Positions 22,801 through 34,900 of a stretch of 64,000 nucleotides of DNA are shown here, piece after piece. The translations under genes and the position numbers were made by a program. A model generated the notes under the pieces. The model worked only from the letters and a program-made list of their open reading frames with translations. It did no database searches and was not told the DNA's origin. Source of the stretch: Pagrus major (lineage: Eukaryota; Chordata; Actinopteri; Spariformes; Sparidae); assembly GCF_040436345.1 (NCBI RefSeq), contig NC_133223.1:20406613-20470612 (forward strand), written 5' to 3'. Each line of letters starts with the position of its first letter. Position 1 is the first letter of the stretch.

Positions 22801-25800
22801 AATTTAAACGGTCAGTTCACCCACATCGTGAGATAACATCTTTATTTGACTCTCATACAGTTAAACTGGAATTTGGTGCCCCGGGAGTTGAATAATTACT
22901 TGTGAAAGCTCAGTTGCAACACATCGTTCCAAAAACAATGTTCAGCGTACTCCCACTTTTCACTGGAAAGCAGAAACTTGTTCCAGTGAAAACTCTTCAC
23001 AGGCAGGTCTGTAGATTGTTCACAGAGTTAGTGAAGTACATTTTAATTGCTTTGTCTAGTTTTATTCACTGTTGTGTTGGAATTGAGGTTGAAATCTCAA
23101 AAATAAGTTAAAGAAAACAGTAACTACAAGCTGTTTCTTGCTTGTTATAAGTAAAAAAAAAAAAAGATACTTTACAGATGACTGTGTCTTAGTGCGATGA
23201 GCTACTTACATTTGCTTAGATTTTGTGGTTTGCCATGTAGAGAGTTTATTATAGGTTGGCTGACGAAACTGAAAATGTGCAATATAAAGTTAGATACCAT
23301 TTTGATGTCAAGTGCAAATATGTCTTTTTGTAATTTATGTGAGGTGACCCTTATTGAGCCTTATTCTGTACTGAGTGACAGTGAGTAAAAACACAGCACA
23401 GGAAACAAAATGTGCAATTCTTGTATGAATTAAGCTTAAAACAGGACTGAACCATCACTGTGTCGTACCAGATGCAGATGGTCACATGATGTAAGCTGCG
23501 TAAACCAGTCATGTTATGTACGAGTCGGTTCTTGAGAACACGCCGGAAAACACACAGGAAGTGTAACAAATAACAAATAACAAGCACATTTTGGAATGTT
23601 GAGGTTAACTCTTCTGCAGAATAACCAACCAGTTAAGTTAATCAAAGGCAGAGAGCATAAAGAAAGAAATTACTTCCAAAGAAGTGCAAATTTCTGCAGA
23701 AACATGAGTCACTTCCACTGAAAAATGTTTGTCTGCGTAGGGGGATCCAGGTCAGCCGGGGCATCCAGGAGCGAGAGGACCCAGAGGGGGTCCTGGACTT
23801 GATGTAAGCAACAGCACAACCTCTCAAATAATGAGTCATGCATGCAAATCTGAGATCCAATAGCATTTCTCCCTTTTTGTGTGTGTGTGCAGGGGGGGCC
23901 AGGACCAGAGGGCGATGCTGGGCTCACTGTGAGTCATCTTTAAAAAGCATTACTTTGCAAACTGTATTGATTTAACCTCCTTGGTTGTATTACGTCTAAC
24001 GCGCGTACCTGTCGCTGCAGGAGTGTGATGTCATGACTTACATCAGGGAGACGTGCGGATGTTGTGGTGAGCAAATATCTATACAACATTCAAACACAGC
24101 TTCATTCTTCAGTATCTTTGAACTCGCTGATCCTGTTCTCCTCTCTTGTGTCAGATTGTGAGAAGCACTGTGGTGCTGTGGACATCGTGTTTGTTATTGA
24201 CAGCTCAGAGAGTGTCGGGATGACAAACTTCACCCTGGAGCAGAACTTTGTTATCAACACCATCAACAAACTGGGATCTATGGCCAGCGACCCCGAGTCA
24301 ACAACAGGTACGGTCGTGCAGAAACACAGCACAGACGTCACTGAAGCCCTTTTTCAGACACATTCAAGTGACGAGGAGTTGAGGTTGCCATTAAAGATGA
24401 AACATTTACGAAGAGCGAATCAGTCAATTGATCATAGAGTGCTGTAGTAATGAGTCCTAAAACCTGGAAATCAGTTTGCATTTTTGCACTTCCGGTTCCC
24501 TCACCTCAAAGTCGGTGGGTATTTTCAATTGGTTTTCATTAAAATGCCTGAAATAAAATCTGTGGTTTCCACAGGCTAAAGATATTTACATGTTTTGTTC
24601 TACGACATAAAATACATCATTAAATATCCCACAATTTGATTATAAAGTGCTTACAATGGTTGCTAACAAAGTCAGGGACGTTAAATATCATCACACCAAA
24701 CACGGAGACTCGTCTACTCACTAGTCTGACTTTACAGGCCGACTTTCGTTACAAACTATTCTGACTCTAACTTTACAACTCAATCAATTTATACAATACG
24801 TATAGTGATTGTGTAGTAAGATGGTAAGTGGTGGTGACGTTTAAGTCATGCGACCTCTACCTGAATATTTTAAAGTATAATATATTAATTCTGAATTTAA
24901 ATGTCTGAGAAGTGTGTAGTGTTTAGTGTGTCAGCCGCAGCAGTTGAGCAACACAGCCATCTTGCGCTGCTCAGGCAGGCGATGTGGCCCAGGTATTAGT
25001 CAGCCTCTCATCCATGAATAGATGGGTGCTTCTTTTTTTGCGCTGTTGGTGGGTGTAGTTTGGTACAAAGAAAATAGTTCCTACATGAAACTGCTGTCTA
25101 TCTTAAGTAACCGGGTCATGATTTCTGGAAAAAGACATTACTGTTGAGTTTTTCAAATATATGTTTTTGCTTCTTTGAGCACCATGTATTTGCTTTATTT
25201 TTGAGTGAAGGCAGACATCTTTACAGCCGATATCTCCGAAACTCAGCAACTCACTCCAAAACAATCTAATGGATAAATAGAAGTACAGGTAAAAGGAAAA
25301 ATATGTATTTTTGATTTTGGGGTGAACTGTCCTTTAATACAACACTGTGTGTATTAATACATGACTGAAAGAAGTCCCCAACGAATGCGCAATTGAGACC
25401 TATTTGAGCATTTGACGAAAAGTACTATTTTCAAAGATTGACTAACAGAGTAAGGCATTCATAAACGTTTTTATCTTTTTAAGGGATTTTTTGACAATAA
25501 CATCTTAATTGAACTCACAGATTTGTAAATTCACCCTCTGACTGTCTGCCTCTTCTAGGAACAAGAGTCGGCGTTGTACAGTACAGTCACAACGGGACCT
25601 TCGAGGCCATCCGTATCAATGACCCGAACATAAACTCCATGTCTGCCTTCAAAACGGCGGTGAAGAATCTGCAGTGGATCGCCGGAGGCACCTTCACACC
25701 CTCAGCCCTCAAGTATGCCTACGATAACCTTATCAAAGGCACCAAGAGAGCCCAAGCCAAAGTATCAGTGGTGGTGATCACAGATGGCCGCTATGACAAG

Positions 25801-26823
25801 CGCGATGACGATAGTCTTCTCAGAGTCTTTTGCGACGACGACGCCGTGGTGGTGACCGCAATTGGGGTTGGTGACATGTTCCACAAGAGAGAGGAGGATG
25901 AGACTCTGAATTCGATAGCGTGCAAAAAGAAGGATCGTATCATTCCGATGAGGCGTTACAGTGACTTGGTGGCTGATGACTTCGTACATAGGATGGAGAA
26001 GGTGCTCTGTCCTGGTAAGCCTGTTCCAGCGCACACAGCAGGATCACAAACTGCTCCTTGTGATCTTTTTTCTAACCTAAGTCCATTTGACTTCCAGATC
26101 CGGAGATTGTGTGCCCCGAACTCCCCTGTAGGACTGGTAGGTGTTATTCTCAGCTAGATTTTTTGTTCAGTGTCATAAAAGGTGTGCAGCTCAGAGTGTG
26201 ATCTGTTTTTTTTCACTACAGAACCGGATGTAGCTCCGTGTGTCCATCGGCCGGTGGATTTGGTATTTCTACTAGATGGCTCAGAGCGTCTCGGGCCGAG
26301 GAACTTCCAGCATGTCCGCGAGTTTGTGACGATGGTGGCATTCAGGCTGGGACTGGCCGAGAGCAGCAATGATCGTATGCGAGCCCGCATGGCGCTGATA
26401 GAGTTCGGTAAGGAGAACGAGAACCACGTGGCCTTCCCTCTCACACACGACCAAGCTGTCATCGCTGACGGAGTCGCTCGCTTGCCGTATATGGATTCTT
26501 CTTCAAGCGTTGGGCCTGCCATCATCTACACCATCAACAACATCTTGGGCAGAGGAAATACTCGCCAGACGAGACGCAACGCAGAGATTTCGTTTGTTTT
26601 CATCACAGACGGCTACACTGATAGCAGGAACCTGGAGGAGGCAGTTAGTGCCATGCACAACGCACAGGTCGTCTCCACAGTTATAGCCACGGGAAGTGAC
26701 ACTGACCAAAGTATCCTTAAGAAGCTGGCCATGGGTGACCGGGACGCCATCTTTAAAGGAAAAGACTTCTCTGAGTTCACCCAGTCCAGGTTGTTTGACC
26801 GTTTCATCCAGTGGGTATGTTGA
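13827..26823 (+). CDS. col6a2: Collagen VI alpha-2 chain, complete coding region (27 coding exons, 1037 aa)
   Basis: Secreted chain of collagen VI, which pairs with alpha-1 and an alpha-3-type chain to build beaded microfibrils. Domains: signal peptide 1-20; VWA N1 about 52-255; triple helix 272-606 (335 residues, the human length); VWA C1 about 618-815; VWA C2 to Cys1037. Segments such as [28 protein letters not shown] and [11 protein letters not shown] match human COL6A2. Exons: 13827-13971, 14651-15261, 15374-15394, 15856-15927, 16776-16829, 16920-16964, 17057-17083, 17173-17199, 17309-17353, 17451-17504, 17772-17834, 18558-18620, 18714-18767, 18868-18903, 18985-19047, 19540-19602, 19915-19977, 20336-20398, 21244-21294, 21377-21475, 23741-23803, 23893-23928, 24021-24066, 24155-24307, 25559-26014, 26098-26136, 26222-26823. 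The frame stays open throughout, and helix exons are in-frame multiples of nine except the 51-base one. Oddities: GRGDSP at 29-34, Ala at 344 in a Gly slot, Cys558, and DTSET instead of DTSES in the N1 metal site. Confidence 0.97.
14018..14140. repeat. Dispersed repeat fragment in col6a2 intron 2
   Basis: The words GTGGTAGAAGAAGTATCCAG and ATACTTAAGTAAAAGTA match one end of the GTACTT-type teleost repeat. Confidence 0.45.
15523..15810. repeat. Dispersed repeat of the TCGATTAGTTGATTGAAAA type
   Basis: It shares GCTGCAATGATT, CAACTATTTTGATGG, CAAACATTTGCTGGTCCCAG and GGACTGTTG-type wording with a widespread fish repeat. Relatives lie at 43930-44255, 46735-46870 and 56278-56597; the last shows inverted termini. 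Confidence 0.55.
16338..16480. repeat. Dispersed module also found inside the 5005-5940 element
   Basis: GTGATCCTACCCTCTCACTG and AAGTTACATAGTG at the left, CATTCACCCTATTACAAG in the middle and GGTAAAAAAGTT at the right all match 5118-5235 in the same order. Confidence 0.55.
20560..21200. repeat. Minisatellite of GTTATAAC-cored units flanking a small TIR element (col6a2 intron 19)
   Basis: Two blocks (about 20560-20715 and 20985-21200) are made of irregular units built on the palindrome GTTATAAC joined to AAACTTTTC or AAACGTTT. Between them lies a 176-bp insert, listed separately. Confidence 0.65.
20727..20902. repeat. Short TIR (MITE-like) element inside the GTTATAAC minisatellite
   Basis: The left end CTGCTGAATACCCAAAGGTA then TAAA matches, as an inverted copy with two differences, the right end TTTATACCTTTGGGTTATCA then GCAG. 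The termini are 24 bp and there is no coding capacity. Confidence 0.7.
21476..23740 (+). other. col6a2 intron 21 (largest helix-region intron)
   Basis: It is 2.3 kb of mixed repeat-like DNA. A stretch at about 22290-22360 (TTTTCAGTGAAATGCCTGAA) recurs at about 24520-24600 in intron 25, marking another dispersed family. No coding exon is missing here, since the helix is complete without one. Confidence 0.5.
25000..25338. repeat. Right-end copy of the 5005-5940 TIR element
   Basis: It matches 5625-5940 in order (GAAAATAGTTC, GACATTACTGTTGAG-like, AATATGTATTTTTGATTTTG, GGTGAAC). The left two thirds are missing. Confidence 0.6.
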
Positions 26824-27064
26824 AGACACCACACGGATGTGAACCGGTGCTACTGCTGTTAATCAAGCATTTTAAGCAGGAAATTCTGGTTTATTATAGT
26901 CGTTTTCACATGTAAACTCCAGAGAATCAGGTCCAGAGATTGTCCGGTGCTGCCCTTTCACACATGTAGCACATGACAGGAGGTTGTCCCCGTCAGTCGC
27001 CTTTTCATCTACTGGAAATACTTTGGTTTAGGCTAGAGGTGGCACCTGGAAGAATGATGAATAC

Positions 27065-27515
27065 TGTACTAATACTAAAGCTGTATTCCACATAACAAAA
27101 AAGGCAGTCACAGAAAGAAAAAACGTGGTGAATCCAAGAAACTAAAGAGCAATTCAAAAATGGAGAATAAACCATAATGCGATGAGGACCAAATCAGGAA
27201 CACAGGGAACACTGTGTACGACATGTACTTTGAGTTTACACTTGACTGATGCTATAAACACTGGTAAACATGGGTGTCTGCATCACCGTTTCCAAAAAAT
27301 CTGTCTTTGTCCAAAAAGCTTTAGAGGAAAGGTAAGGGAAAGGGGAGATCACAGGCTTAAATACACAACGGCGAATTAAAAAATTAAACGCAGGTGTACA
27401 CAGAAGGGTGGGAAAAAGACAAAGACAGGAAGCGGAAAGTCCAAAGACACATGGGGATTTAATCTACACAATAGAACAGGTAATGACTAACCAGAACCAT
27501 GACCAAAAAAAAATG
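27065..27515 (-). repeat. Unclassified dispersed repeat, related to 54925-55290
   Basis: Read on the minus strand it runs GTCATGGTTCTGG, CTTCCTGTCTTTGTCTTTTT, TATTTAAGCCTGTG, then GCTCTTTAGTTTCTTGGATT. The same words in the same order occur on the plus strand at 54925-55290. The TATTTAAG box followed by a T-rich tract looks promoter-like. Class not assignable. Confidence 0.55.
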
Positions 27516-27535
27516 ACTATGCAGCTACACTCCAC

Positions 27536-27536
27536 G

Positions 27537-27588
<52 letters not shown>
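27536..27588. repeat. Microsatellite (CAT)n
   Basis: About 17 CAT units. The poly-histidine open frame over it is an artefact. Confidence 0.95.
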
Positions 27589-27999
27589 TTGCCTTCTCTC
27601 ACACTGAAAATTCTCCATACATTGACCTGCTTTAGTCACACCTGGACTCAACTGGAGCTGGCAGCGTAAATTCATCTACTGTTCAGCCAACAGATTCTGA
27701 CTTTTGCGTTCACACATCAGCTCCTCCAGGTGATGTCAGGACAATTTCAGGGTAGCAGTACATGTGTGAAAGGGCCTGATAGTTCCAGTATGCATTGTAA
27801 AACTTGCAAATGAACTTGCATTGTGCTTTACGTGTCAGGAAAAAAACTGTATTCATCTTCCATATTTTGTTATACAAAAACATAGTACGTGTTGCTCATT
27901 CTCTGTTCACCACTAAGCTTTACTGTTTGAGATAATAAACATGCACTTTGTTGGACTCCGCAGTGCTGTCTTCTGTAAGATAATAAAGGGTTTCTAATG

Positions 28000-28988
28000 C
28001 ACTCAGTGTATTCAACATCACTGAAAATGACAACAGAATCAAAACGAGAGATTCATAAAAAAAATGTAATTTTAATTTTGACATTTAAGGAATTAAGACA
28101 AATCACAAGATACAGTTCTTGCAAGAGTTTTTTGTTAGAGATGCACCGATGGCAATGTTCTTGGTGGATAACATTTGTTTTTTTTAAAGTTGATGAGGGG
28201 ATTACAATTTTTTTTTTCCAAGAATGATAATTTACAGCATAGGCAAACTTTTTTGTAACCTTTTTAGTGGAAAATCCGCTGACTGTGAAATAACTAATAA
28301 AAATAACAAGATAAATTAATGCCCTGAAATGTCTACGTGGATTTTGGCTCCCTCTTATAAACATTTACACAGTGTTTACTGGTAAATCGGAGACTCTTAT
28401 TGTGAAAAGTAAAAATGGCAGGAGTGTGTAATTGATATGTGAGGAATAAAAGGTAAGATCAGATCGTCATACTCAAAGTAAATGTGCAATTCGTAACCGT
28501 CGACAACAACGTTTTACTTTCCCAAAAGAACACAGATACGACAGATCACATCCTGTCATCAGCTCGAGTAATGTCCCCGTCCCTGGAGAGGAGGGAGGCG
28601 TTAGAAAGTGCGACTGTTAATGACGGCAGAATGCAGTAAAGACTCACACTGACCTGATGACGAAACAAGTGCACATACTTTGGCTAAATAACATAACATT
28701 AAATTTGACCAGCAAAGCATCGTAAATATCTGACACTGACCAGCCTTTCACCGGCCCCTGGCCAATTGATCAGTGTATCTATAGTTTTTGTGAATTGTAC
28801 AAAAAAGCATAATCTTCATTACAGTCCTGGTGTAAACATCAGTAATATCATCAACCTGTGCAGTATACATGCAGCTAAGAGTACCAGTGGGAGGCAGAAC
28901 AATGGACGGCTGAATTGGTTTGGTCTGGCCGGACTGAATCATTGTATTCTTCTCATATCTCTGCATGTCCACTTAAGACGCTCCCTTA
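28000..28988 (-). other. xrcc5 3' UTR and downstream DNA
   Basis: No AATAAA is seen on the minus strand. The variant ATTAAA lies at 28071-28076 and would end the transcript about 0.1 kb from the col6a2 end. The stretch near 28138 (GAGATGCACCGATGGCAATG) resembles a common fish repeat terminus. Confidence 0.4.
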
Positions 28989-31900
28989 TTACATCATGTC
29001 CAGCTGCACAGCAAGAGAAAAAAAAGATGTAAGAGTAGAGAGTTTATAAGAAAGGTCTCAACAGGCCGAGCACATCATTAGTCACACACGCACTGAGAGA
29101 CATCCTGCAGATATACAGGAAATGGATTTAGCAGGAGTTTGGGGCAACTTAGATAAATATTTAAAACCTAAAAATCACAGAAACACATACCAAGTCATCA
29201 ACATCTCCAGTGTCTTCAACTGGTGGTGCAGCCTCCTCCACTTTCTTCTCCTCAGCAACCAGAAACTGAGGACAAATCAGACTTCGGTCAGTCTCAAGAT
29301 CACAGTCGCTCTTTCTACCAACAGCTCCCACGGCTTAAAAATACAGGAGATTTCATTAAGTCACCTGATTAGCTTCATTTTTGGACACGGTGCTTCCTTC
29401 AACTTCGTCCTTGCTGATCAGTGTTATGGCATCTGTCAATCAAACAGCAACAATTAAGTCCACAAATGCTGACTGACCTCTTGAGTATCAGTCAGTTTCT
29501 GTTTGTGTTATTTAACAAATATTTGCACTCAGTTATGTGGAAATGTAATCTCATCTCGAGGGGGGAGTGATTTGAGAGAAATCTCACAGCCCTGAGGATT
29601 GAGGCTTAACAAACCCTGAACGAGCAGGTCCCAGAAAACCTCCAGCCGTCTATTTGGGATGCTTCTTTTCAGGGACTGGAGGTAGCTGTTGTACAGATCA
29701 GCATTCCCCAGCTGAAAAATGAAAGATAAGACATATTTATGAGTCTCCTAAAAGCTCACATCTACATACGGACGCAGAAGCACACACACTCACACTGAAA
29801 TTGGCTTCGGTTCAAGTCTCGAGAAATGAAACAGACTCATTGTAATCTCCTCCAGTGGACTCATAATCTCCACGGTAAAGTCGAATCTATGCTTTCTGAT
29901 ATCAGAAGATTATTTCACACAGAAACTCCCACATCATCATGAATTTCCCCACATACAAGATAGTGAATGTTTACTAACCTTCACGGACTGCTCTCTAAAG
30001 GCCTGTATACAGGTGATGCTTTTCATGTAGTAGTGTGTGTTCTTGTTGCTAAGCAACTGCTCTATCCTGTGAGTCAGTTGCTGACAGACTGGAAAGGACA
30101 CAGGGGTCACCGCAACCAAACAAAGAGATAAACACAATTACCAGGGCTGAACATGAATTATGACAGTTTATGATACAACCAGGCAAAATGTTTCACAAAA
30201 CAAAAAAAAAAACAGTCCCCACCGTCTCCGAATGGAAGACTCTTCTGCTTGATCAGAGTACGGAAGTCTCGGGCTGGATCCACACTTCCCACCTGGTTAA
30301 GTGTTTTAAAAAAAGAAGTGAAATGTAAATTTTGAAATACGCGTGTTCAAACAAGTGGTTTTCTCTCTGGGAATTATTATGCCGTCAAGTTTTCCCAATT
30401 CTCACCGATGTAACAGAGCCTTCAGCAATGTCAGCCAGGTTATAATCCTCCTCCTCTTCATCTCCTTTAGCCTTCTTGGCATCTGGCTCCTCAGCACTGT
30501 GAACAGCAGAGAGGTTCAGTTAAAAAACTGAAAATAGTTTATTCTGCTAATGCTAGAACGGGGCATCAAAATCAAGTATTACAATATCTTTGACTGAATA
30601 CCCTGTGGGTAAAGGAAAGTATAAGAAAAAGTAGCGAAGTTTGTTAAGTTCATAAAATTACATTATTGTAATGCAGCCTTTAAAGCCATGGAAAAACAAA
30701 TTGTATGCTATATTAATATAACTGTATCCAAAATCTGGGACGATATGTAGTCTCACATCATGAAAACAATATAAAACCACACTTACAAACATGACTGTAG
30801 ATTAAAAAAGGAAAGAAAAATAACATTCTGAATGCTGTTACACAATCTTCTGCATGAATGTTTTAGACAACACAACTTACTTTTCGCTACATGACTAACA
30901 ACCCTGTCTAAGACGCTGAAAGACCCACCAGCACGCTGAATCAAACTTACTCTTTGCCAAAAATCTGAGCACTTGTCTTCACTTTCTTTTTCTTCTCAAC
31001 TTCTGTAAGAGGAAAGTTCCTCTTCACCCCCTCTAGTGGAGCCTGGCAACGCTCAGTAATCACATCAGGGCACTCAAGAGTGGCCTTCAGCCACGGCTCC
31101 ATGGGTGGCAGAGGGGTGCCGGGGTTTACTGCCCGATGATGCAGACACTGAAAGGAAGGTTGGGTTGGGAGTTAAAGCTCTTGTTAGACATATGATAGCT
31201 GAAGAGCTGAAAAGGACACAGCTGTCTCCTTTCAAAACTTCATCTGCCGCAACTCAGAGTAAGTCAGAGGAGTGCTGGAACGCTAAACTGCACTGCAGTA
31301 CCTGGAAGTGCCTCTGGAAGGCAGGGTTGGGAATGCTGTGGACCTTGAACATGTCTGTTTTTTTTCCATCATCATCCTCCTCTACCAACATCATGGAGTC
31401 AATGAGAGAGTCCACAGCAGACAGCTGGGTGTCTAGAGGAATCACAGACCACACAAAATTCATTTTTCTCTTTAAAAGGACACATAGTGTTAGTGACGTG
31501 AGTCAACTGAAAGGGCAGACAATATTATCAAACTGTGGAGCTGCAGTGCCAACCAGTATCCTTTGCAAAAACTAGTTACAGGCAGAATGAGTAGGATTTG
31601 TTGACTACGGTTTGTAAACAGAGTATTTAAAGTTGTTCCCTCCTCTCAGCTGCGTGCTAATGAGCCCATTCTTAGATGCATTGCAATTCTCTCTTGGAAG
31701 ATTAAGTCTCTATGCAGAAATGTCAAAAATCGGAAATTTAAAACCCAATTCTCAACATCAGAATCACCTGTATCGGTTTTGTGGGACCAGCCTGTACGTT
31801 CCTTACGACCCATCGGATATCGAAACGTAACAGATATAAACATCGACCATCGTATCTAGGCTACTTCTTGAGTTTTGGTGAAAATGGCTGTGTGAGCAAA

Positions 31901-34900
31901 GATTGTGGAATTAAATTCAATTGTTTGTTTTATTTTGGACAGAGGTGGGATGTAAAGTACAAATACATTGTTTCTGTACTTAAGTAGATTTTTTCAGGTA
32001 TCTGTACTTTACTTGAGTATATTTTTGAGAACAGACAGAGAGGGAGACTCAGAAGGGGAGAAAAGGCATGTTAGTTTCTTGGATCAGAAACCCTGCAGCC
32101 CTCTGGCTGGATTTTCTTATATTCTCAATTTTTTTGCTGTGCTTGGGAGTCGGGACGCTTTACCAACCCACAATGTCGGTATTTGATGTCCTGGGAATGA
32201 CACTCAACAATCACTAGCTTTCTGGTGCGTTTATGAACAGCTTGGACAAATCCTACTGATTCTACCTTTAAGTTTAATAGTCCTTGAATCATATTAATAT
32301 GACGTGAGGTTCAGTTAGCTTTGCACAAAAACTGGCAGAAATGTCTTTCAGAGTCTTTTTTACTGCTACTTGAGTAAAGAATGTGGGTACTTTTGCGACC
32401 TCTGATCATTCAAAATATGTGTTTCACAAATGGCAAGTAGTCACATACTGAGAAAAAACAACTCATGTATACTAATCAAACATTTTGATGCATCAACTTG
32501 CACAATTTATAAGCATTTTATAATTACATCATAGCCGTCTGAACCTGAATCAAACTGAATCATGGGGTGCCTAGAGATTCCCACCTCTGCTGCAGACAGT
32601 TAAACATGAATGAATGTGAGAGCTTGTGAGTTACAAGTCTGTTTTGTATCTAAAAATGAAAACGAATAAGCTTGAGATGTAGAGACAGTACCTGATGGAG
32701 TGAACTTTTTGTTGTTGTCAAGAGAAGGGAACGTAAACTGTCTGAGGTCTTCCATGAAGGGCAGCTGGACGTACATCAGACACTAGTTAGGGTGAGAGAC
32801 ACACCATTAGCTCTGTGTTAAGTGAACATAAGGTACAATTAGGAGTTTTTTATCTTACCTCATAATCCTGTTTGATGCACGGGAAAGCTGCTCCTACTTG
32901 AGGGTTGCTGCGCCGGTCATAAGCGTAACGAACAATGGCCACCATTTGGAGTTCATCTAGTGCTCGGACGACAGCGGACAGCGCGACTCCTGCATGCTGC
33001 TCAGACAGAATGGTAGAGACCGAAACAGTTCAGTATCAACATGAGGTCACCAGCAATGAAGCAGGTCTCTCCTTCCTCACCTCATCATCCTTGGGAGCAA
33101 ACATCTTGATGACCTGATTCCCCATGAACTGACTGCGACGGACCTGCAGGCAGATGGAAAAAAGAGACAGGAGGTTAATAAAGTTTATAAGTTTTAGAAG
33201 CCACGTTCATCACACTGGCATGAAAAGTACAATACCAGGTTCTGTTTGGTGAAGCCCAGAACAGCAAAGCATTTCCCATCGTGCTTGTACTTCATCTGCT
33301 CTTGATCGACTTTGGAGAATGGAACAATATCACTTCCATAACGAAAACCTGTGACCATAAAAAAATATTTTTTTAATTAAAAAGTAGTAAGTACAACAAC
33401 ATTAAAACAATCTGAATTCAATTCAACTTTCATCACCTTGGATGGTATCGTCCACCTGCACCTCGGTCTCATTGTCATCATCCAGACAGTAGACGGTCTC
33501 CCTCTTCACATCTTCTTTCTGGTTTGTTTGCGCGTCAACTGTTGCCCACGTTTTCTTCAGTTTCTCTTCCAACACCTGGAATACACAATGAGAAGTATTT
33601 GTGGATGAGAAAACCTTCACTGACATGTAACTGTTATTGATGGATTGTCATCTGTATACAAAGGTAAAAAGAAAACCAAGGATCCCTCTCAAAATACACA
33701 TCACTAATACTTTGAATTTAAGTTTAAAGATACAAACTGCTATGCAGATATAATAATCAAAAAGGGATTTTTAGTCATTTTTTAAGTAAACAAATAAAAC
33801 AAACATCTGACCTAAATTCACACAACATTATCTGCAGTAATATTTTTTTGCCACAGGGGGTCACTAATTCACCAGATTAAAGCTCAAGAAAACAAGCAGA
33901 CTTTACAGAAGCAAGTGCAGTGTGACATGATTACACATGGAACAGCACTCAGTCTTTCAGATACGACACAACTGGGCATAGGCATGTGATGTACACAGGC
34001 AAAAGAAGCAAAGTTTCTGTGCTTCTTTTGGTTTGATTCTCAAAAGAAAAAAAAAACAGCAAGCAAACAAAAACAACAAAGAAATCATGGATTCCTGCAT
34101 GCCTCTGTTGCTCTGGTTAAAAAAACACAACAACCTCAGGTGTCCAGTGTCACCCAATTCACAAACATAATAAAATAAAAACTAAATATGCTAAACCAGA
34201 AATGTATTAAACAACAAAATAAAATACTATCAAAATCTAATCTAAAAAAGACGAATATCCACCCCCCCACGTGTCCGGCACATCTCCTGATGGGTTTTGC
34301 AGGTGCGGACCACTAATATTCATCCAGTGTGCTTTTAAGTGAACTTACTGCTTTGTATCCAACAATACGGATGGTCACACAGCTGCCGATGGTCAGCTGA
34401 CAGGGCCATGGCATGGGTCTCCTCTCGATGCGCTTGAACATACACAGCTGCTCGATTGCCTTCCTACAGCATGAATGAAGCACATGGAGAGCCAAGTCAT
34501 GCGACATCATCCAATAAGAGCACTTAGACAGACAGAGAAAGAAAGAGAGAAAGAGAGAGAGAGAGAGAAAGAAAAAAGAAAGAAAGAAAGAAAGAAAGAA
34601 TCCAATGATTCAGAGAAAAACAGACATAAAGAAGAATGAAGTATGACATAAGAAATATCCAGTGTTTAACCTGAAGGTGTAAATCTCATCCAGGCCATCC
34701 TCCTCGTCAAGGCTCAGCATGACATGTTTCACCATGTCCAAGCCATCCTTCTGCTCCCTGGACAGACCTTTGCCTGTGCCTGGGTGACTGGGGCCTCCAC
34801 TGTCCGCATCTCCTCCACCCTCTTCATTTTCCTCCGCAGGGAAAGGCAAACTAAAAATACAAACAGTAAATTAAACCAAAATGTGATTCTATTACGTCAG

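Larger units (their letters stand above)
26952..27776. repeat. Inverted-repeat element with a second repeat nested inside
   Basis: GCCCTTTCACACATGTA at 26952-26968 is mirrored by TACATGTGTGAAAGGGC at the right end near 27759-27775. Inside lies a separate dispersed repeat on the minus strand (27065-27515) and a (CAT)n tract. Confidence 0.5.
26824..28000 (+). other. col6a2: col6a2 3' UTR with two late poly(A) signals
   Basis: AATAAA occurs at 27934-27939 and 27982-27987. An earlier AATAAA near 27166 lies inside a repeat inserted on the other strand and is less likely to be used. Transposon-derived DNA occupies much of 26952-27776. Confidence 0.5.

Noticed and set aside
27408-27635. Poly-histidine frame
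   Set aside because: It is made by the (CAT)n microsatellite inside repeat DNA.
31105-31575. 156-residue plus-strand open frame
   Set aside because: It overlaps xrcc5 exons 13 and 14 on the other strand, has no splice support and no recognisable content; it is a shadow.
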